DNA of 64,000 nt from Simonsiella sp051414845 (lineage in GTDB: Bacteria > Pseudomonadota > Gammaproteobacteria > Burkholderiales > Neisseriaceae), in contig CP183313.1 in the NCBI GenBank assembly GCA_051414845.1, forward strand, positions 2,046,001-2,110,000, written 5' to 3'. The notes under the pieces are model-generated. The model searched no databases. It worked only from the letters and a program-made list of their open reading frames with translations, and was not told the origin of the DNA. The position numbers and the translations under genes were made by a program. Every line of letters begins with the position of its first letter. Position 1 is the first letter of the stretch. Below are positions 61,665 to 64,000 of this stretch, piece after piece.

Positions 61665-61769
61665 CGTCATTCCCGCGCAGGCGGAAATCCAACTTTGGTT
61701 TTGAGTTTCTATTTTTTATCAAAGGCTTGTGGATATCAACGATGGATTCCCGCCTACGCGAGAATGACG
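61665..61769. repeat. dRS3-like mosaic repeat (copy 2)
   Basis: The ends CGTCATTCCCGCGCAGGCGG and CGCCTACGCGAGAATGACG bound a core with TTTCTATTTTTTATC, the complement of the core in the copy at 23832-23936. The two copies are therefore in opposite orientation. Both carry adjacent TTTTGCAAA and DUS sequences. Confidence 0.7.
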
Positions 61770-61890
61770 ATTAAAGTGATTTTTAGGCTGCCTGAAAGCG
61801 TTTTGCAAAGGTTTCTGCCTGAAACTTTTATAAAGCCTAAAAATGTAGGTCTAATTCTTGAATTCAAGATTTTTTCTAGATTCCAAAGCA

Positions 61891-61936
61891 GCCTAAAAAA
61901 AGTAAATCCCTGAGTATAAAAAATACACAGGGATTT
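61891..61936 (-). terminator. Terminator of the rRNA operon
   Basis: AAATCCCTG pairs with CAGGGATTT with a further GTAT/ATAC pairing. On the minus strand it is followed by TTTTTTT. It lies 10 bases after the 5S gene. Confidence 0.88.
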
Positions 61937-61945
61937 AGAATAAGA

Positions 61946-62058
61946 GTTTGGCGATGACCTACTTTCACACGGGAACCGTACTATCATCGGCGCTGGGATG
62001 TTTCACTGTCCTGTTCGAGATGGGAAGGAGTGGTACCAAACCGCTATGGTCGCCAAAC
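61946..62058 (-). rRNA. rrf: 5S ribosomal RNA
   Basis: This is about 113 bases. GTTTGGCGACCATAGCGGTT at the 5' end pairs with the 3' end GCCAAAC, and the internal CCCATCTCGAACAG and GATGATAGTACGG are conserved 5S features. The exact ends are approximate by a few bases. Confidence 0.93.
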
Positions 62059-62248
62059 GTAAACTGTCAAACTGGGAAGCCGTTGAGAAGATTGCTTTGA
62101 ATAAGCATTATTCTGTTATTTATTGTTTAATCAACATTAATTTTGGTGATGAACTGTATTCATCAGTAAGCTTTATCTTGATGACTTTGTGTTTATTCTG
62201 ATTTTGTGTGTTTTATTTCACTTATCAGTTTCAAAGTTCTTCAAATGA

Positions 62249-64000
<1,752 letters not shown>

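Larger units (their letters stand above)
61541..61945. other. Gap between dnaE and the rRNA operon
   Basis: This 405-base gap contains the dnaE promoter region, DUS variants, the second dRS3-like mosaic repeat at 61665-61769 and the rRNA terminator. No gene is seen. Confidence 0.7.

Overview
The window is chromosomal DNA from a member of the Neisseriaceae. The strongest pointer is the very dense DNA uptake sequence (DUS), mostly the near-palindrome TTTCAGGCAGCCTGAAA or its complement. It contains the 12-mers AGGCTGCCTGAA and AGGCAGCCTGAA, which are the dialects described for Simonsiella- and Kingella-like genera rather than the GCCGTCTGAA core of Neisseria sensu stricto. Gene content and order (rpsP-rimM-trmD-rplS, ftsEX, tRNA-tuf-tRNA-secE-nusG-rplKAJL-rpoBC, murJ, dRS3-like repeats) fit a betaproteobacterium of this family. 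I do not name a species.

Layout. 1-5400 (+): the end of valS, a WG-repeat secreted protein, tyrA, an rnfB-like ferredoxin, lpxD and an AT-rich outer-membrane barrel gene. 5627-20619 (mainly -): prfC, an inactive-looking M16 peptidase homologue, pnuC, a DUF4184 membrane protein, a prolyl oligopeptidase, an isolated winged-helix protein, nadD with a carbonic anhydrase, uppS, frr, a DUF417 protein, a rhodanese lipoprotein, argF and purD. 20816-30342 (mixed): a degenerate FKBP, yigZ, a D-2-hydroxyacid dehydrogenase, an FKBP, gapA, rpsO, trmO, gnd, an SDR and alr. 30748-38031: the rpsP-rimM-trmD-rplS operon, a TfpX/TfpZ-like protein, murJ, a yfgD/ydcF pair and ftsEX. 38270-53857 (-): the large transcription and translation operon region with four tRNAs. 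53963-61540: a ferredoxin, rsmD, a DUF1328 small protein, a membrane protein, guaB, a DUF4124 protein and dnaE. 61946-64000 (-): the 5S and the 3' part of the 23S rRNA.

The most unusual point is in the RNA polymerase operon. rpoB and rpoC, normally adjacent, are separated by about 1.7 kb holding two AT-rich, co-oriented, overlapping genes: a 358-aa protein with an Ig-like segment and a 157-aa protein with a signal peptide. Neither is recognised with certainty. Their overlap and order resemble an effector/immunity or secreted-partner pair, but that is inference. If transcription continues through, these genes share the rpoBC transcript.

The second theme is small repeats. DUS pairs act as terminators, single DUS lie inside reading frames where they encode SGSLK, FRLPE or a terminal FQAA-stop, and many intergenic gaps carry short inverted-repeat elements. 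These include a 175-bp element with perfect 16-bp terminal inverted repeats, two dRS3-like mosaic elements in opposite orientation, and at least four other hairpin families.
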